A DNA stretch of 64,000 nucleotides, taken from assembly GCF_000010125.1 (NCBI RefSeq), contig NC_007350.1, positions 1,054,001 through 1,118,000 on the forward strand, in the 5' to 3' direction. Both the position numbers and the translations under genes were made by a program. Within the stretch, counting starts at the first letter, position 1, and every line of letters starts with the position of its first letter. Shown here one piece after another: positions 61,939-64,000 of the stretch. The notes under the pieces were generated by a model. It saw nothing but the letters and a program-made list of their open reading frames with translations. It had not been told where the DNA came from and ran no database searches. The DNA comes from Staphylococcus saprophyticus subsp. saprophyticus ATCC 15305 = NCTC 7292. Lineage in GTDB: Bacteria > Bacillota > Bacilli > Staphylococcales > Staphylococcaceae.

Positions 61939-63204
61939 ATGGCAGGCGAAAAAGTAGCAAAAACAAATGAAGGTTTAACAGTACCAAATAATCCAATCAT
62001 TCCATTTATTATTGGTGATGGTATTGGACCAGATATTTGGAAAGCAGCAAGCAGAGTAATCGATGCTGCAGTAGAGCAAGCTTATAATGGTGAAAAGAAA
62101 ATTGAATGGAAAGAAGTATTGGCAGGCCAAAAAGCCTATGATGAAACAGGTGAATGGTTACCACAAGCAACGCTTGATACAATTGAAGAATATTTAATTG
62201 CTATCAAAGGGCCTTTAACTACACCAATTGGTGGCGGTATTCGTTCACTTAACGTTGCGTTACGACAAGAATTAGATTTATTCACATGCTTACGTCCAGT
62301 ACGTTGGTTCCAAGGTGTTCCATCACCAGTTAAACGTCCAGAAGATACAGACATGGTTATCTTCCGTGAAAACACTGAAGACATTTATGCTGGTATTGAA
62401 TTTAAAGAAGGCACACCAGAAGTTAAAAAACTAATCGACTTTTTACAAGATGAAATGGGCGCTAAAAATATTAGATTCCCTGAAACATCAGGTATTGGTG
62501 TTAAACCAGTATCAAAAGAAGGTACAGAGCGTTTAGTTCGTGCAGCGATTCAATACGCGGTAGACAATAACCGTAAATCATTAACATTAGTCCACAAAGG
62601 TAATATCATGAAATTTACTGAGGGCGCATTTAAACAATGGGGTTATGATGTAGCGCATAACGAATTTGGTGACAAAGTATTTACATGGCAACAATATGAT
62701 GAAATCGTTGAAAAAGAAGGTAAAGACAAAGCGAATGCGGCTCAAGAACAAGCTGAAAAAGATGGTAAAATTATAGTGAAGGATTCAATTGCTGATATCT
62801 TCCTACAACAAATCTTAACACGTCCGTCAGATCACGATGTTGTTGCTACTATGAATTTAAATGGTGACTATGTATCAGATGCATTAGCAGCACAAGTTGG
62901 TGGTATCGGTATAGCTCCAGGAGCAAATATAAATTATGAAACTGGACATGCTATTTTTGAAGCAACACATGGTACTGCGCCTAAATATGCTGACTTAAAT
63001 AAAGTGAATCCATCATCAGAAATTTTAAGTGCCGTATTAATGTTAGAACATTTAGGATGGCAAGAAGCTGCAGATAAAATTACTGCATCTATCGAAAAAA
63101 CAATCGCGTCTAAAGTAGTTACTTATGACTTTGCTCGTTTAATGGATGGTGCGAAGGAAGTTTCTACATCTGACTTTGCTGATGAATTAATTAAAAATCT
63201 ATAA
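61939..63204 (+). CDS. icd: Isocitrate dehydrogenase (NADP)
   Basis: Oxidative decarboxylation of isocitrate to 2-oxoglutarate. 421 residues: [10 protein letters not shown] (nucleotide edge), the substrate serine segment [15 protein letters not shown] (about 103-117), [11 protein letters not shown], and the metal-binding region [18 protein letters not shown] (about 307-324) near [10 protein letters not shown]. The start follows ACGGAGG. Second gene of the citZ-icd unit. Confidence 0.97.
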   Translation: MAGEKVAKTNEGLTVPNNPIIPFIIGDGIGPDIWKAASRVIDAAVEQAYNGEKKIEWKEVLAGQKAYDETGEWLPQATLDTIEEYLIAIKGPLTTPIGGGIRSLNVALRQELDLFTCLRPVRWFQGVPSPVKRPEDTDMVIFRENTEDIYAGIEFKEGTPEVKKLIDFLQDEMGAKNIRFPETSGIGVKPVSKEGTERLVRAAIQYAVDNNRKSLTLVHKGNIMKFTEGAFKQWGYDVAHNEFGDKVFTWQQYDEIVEKEGKDKANAAQEQAEKDGKIIVKDSIADIFLQQILTRPSDHDVVATMNLNGDYVSDALAAQVGGIGIAPGANINYETGHAIFEATHGTAPKYADLNKVNPSSEILSAVLMLEHLGWQEAADKITASIEKTIASKVVTYDFARLMDGAKEVSTSDFADELIKNL

Positions 63205-63248
63205 TTCAGTTAAAATTAAATCTGTCAGCATACATTTAGCATATATTA

Positions 63249-63290
63249 AAAAAGACGAAATTCTCACTTATGGAATTTCGTCTTTTTATA
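63249..63290 (+). terminator. Terminator after icd
   Basis: AAAAAGACGAAATTC (63249-63263) and GAATTTCGTCTTTTT (63273-63287) are perfect complements. Confidence 0.92.
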
Positions 63291-63626
63291 TCAATTGGCT
63301 ACTAAAACTGTTTGATAACTAAGGGAGTCTATGTGAGATAGGATTGGAATAAAATACACAGAGTAAATGAAAACGCTTATTTAGGTGTTCATATTATGTA
63401 TATAGTGTTAAGATTCTATTAACGCAATATATTGTTTTCAATAATGACTTCAGTTATAAATAGCGCAATACATTGTTTAAAGCAAAATTACAAAAGTTTC
63501 AAAAAATATTTACATAGATTGTTATTACTTGCTTTGTAAAGTTTATGTTAAAAAATTTTAAACTATGTTATTTTTATTAAAAATTAAGTTATAATTAATT
63601 TGTAAACAAAAATATGGAGGTATACT
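63291..63626 (+). promoter_or_regulatory. phoP upstream region with distal cre-like site
   Basis: A 336-base gap with no gene. TGAAAACGCTTATT at 63368-63381 matches cre at 13 of 14 positions. A TATAAT (63590-63595) with a weak -35 GTTATT lies close to the gene. The cre is 245 bases before the start, so it would act on a distal promoter. Confidence 0.55.
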
Positions 63627-64000
63627 ATGTCACAAAAAGTACTAGTAGTAGATGATGAGCAATCAATTGTAACCTTATTAAAATATAATTTAGAACAAGC
63701 TGGATACATAGTAGAAGTAGCCTATGATGGTGAAGAGGCATTAGAAAAAGTAAATGCTACAAACCCAGAATTGATTGTCTTGGATGTAATGCTTCCTAAA
63801 AAAGATGGAATTGAAGTTTGTAAATCAATACGTTCTGATAAAAATCTTGTACCTATACTTATGCTAACTGCCAAAGATGATGAGTTTGATCGTGTTCTAG
63901 GTCTAGAGTTAGGCGCAGATGATTATATGACTAAACCATTTTCACCAAGAGAAGTTGTTGCCAGAGTAAAGGCAATATTAAGAAGGTCTGCAATCGTAAA
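63627..64000 (+). CDS. phoP: Response regulator PhoP, 3' end missing
   Basis: Start of an OmpR/PhoB-class two-component regulator for phosphate limitation; the window ends after 124 codons. The receiver domain is complete: acidic pair D9-D10, phospho-acceptor D53 (LIVLDVMLPKKDG), T81 (LMLTAKDD) and K103 (DYMTKPFSPRE). The winged-helix output domain lies beyond the window. The start follows ATGGAGG. The name rests on the receiver sequence and the icd-phoP order shared with B. subtilis and S. aureus; phoR should follow. Confidence 0.9.
   Translation, partial: MSQKVLVVDDEQSIVTLLKYNLEQAGYIVEVAYDGEEALEKVNATNPELIVLDVMLPKKDGIEVCKSIRSDKNLVPILMLTAKDDEFDRVLGLELGADDYMTKPFSPREVVARVKAILRRSAIV

Overview
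The window is a piece of a Staphylococcus core chromosome: about one third G+C, strong GGAGG-type ribosome binding sites, and a gene order that matches the ftsK/murC - ccpA - tyrS - serA - rpsD - ezrA - ackA - dnaE - pfkA/pyk - citZ/icd - phoP segment known from staphylococci, with partial synteny to Bacillus subtilis. Protein sequences (DnaE, Fhs, AroA) are clearly staphylococcal but, from memory, differ from S. aureus, so a coagulase-negative type species is likely. The species cannot be fixed from sequence alone. I see no phage, insertion sequence, integron, CRISPR array, tRNA or rRNA.

Layout. 1-6 kb: the 3' part of a FtsK/SftA DNA translocase, murC, then a ytxG (DUF948) and a YtxH-like low-complexity gene behind a SigB-type promoter. 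6-15 kb: aroA (chorismate mutase/DAHP synthase), ccpA, acuC-acuA divergent from acsA, and fhs, which carries a frameshift. 15-23 kb: glycosyltransferase sgtA, T-box controlled tyrS, htrA-like protease, a PlsC-like acyltransferase, nagE-like PTS IICB, a HAD phosphatase. 23-32 kb: an aminotransferase-serA operon behind a CodY box, OsmC, glpQ-like, a chromosomal speG-like acetyltransferase, rpsD with a long leader, free-methionine sulfoxide reductase, ezrA. 32-41 kb: nifS-thiI, a TauE/SafE exporter, sppA-RDD, tpx-ytxK-ackA, a secreted phytase-like protein. 41-55 kb: usp, ald, pepQ-cutC, metal hydrolase, second usp, ytoI-like CBS protein, nrnA, dnaE, malic enzyme, accD-accA. 55-64 kb: pfkA-pyk, amino-acid permease, citZ-icd and the start of phoP.

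How it fits together. Most genes serve central carbon metabolism (acetate activation and overflow, glycolysis exit, malate/citrate entry, malonyl-CoA supply). The ccpA regulator sits among them. CcpA operator-like (cre) sequences can be read by eye upstream of acsA/acuA, fhs, ald, malic enzyme, pfkA, citZ and phoP. CodY, SigB, T-box and r-protein leader control are also visible. A family of short inverted repeats with the core CTGAGACA closes six transcription units.

I did not find an undescribed system. The points most worth a second look are the broken fhs, the native-looking chromosomal speG, the perfect cre before fhs, the cre far upstream of phoP, the CodY box before the aminotransferase-serA pair and the dispersed hairpin family.
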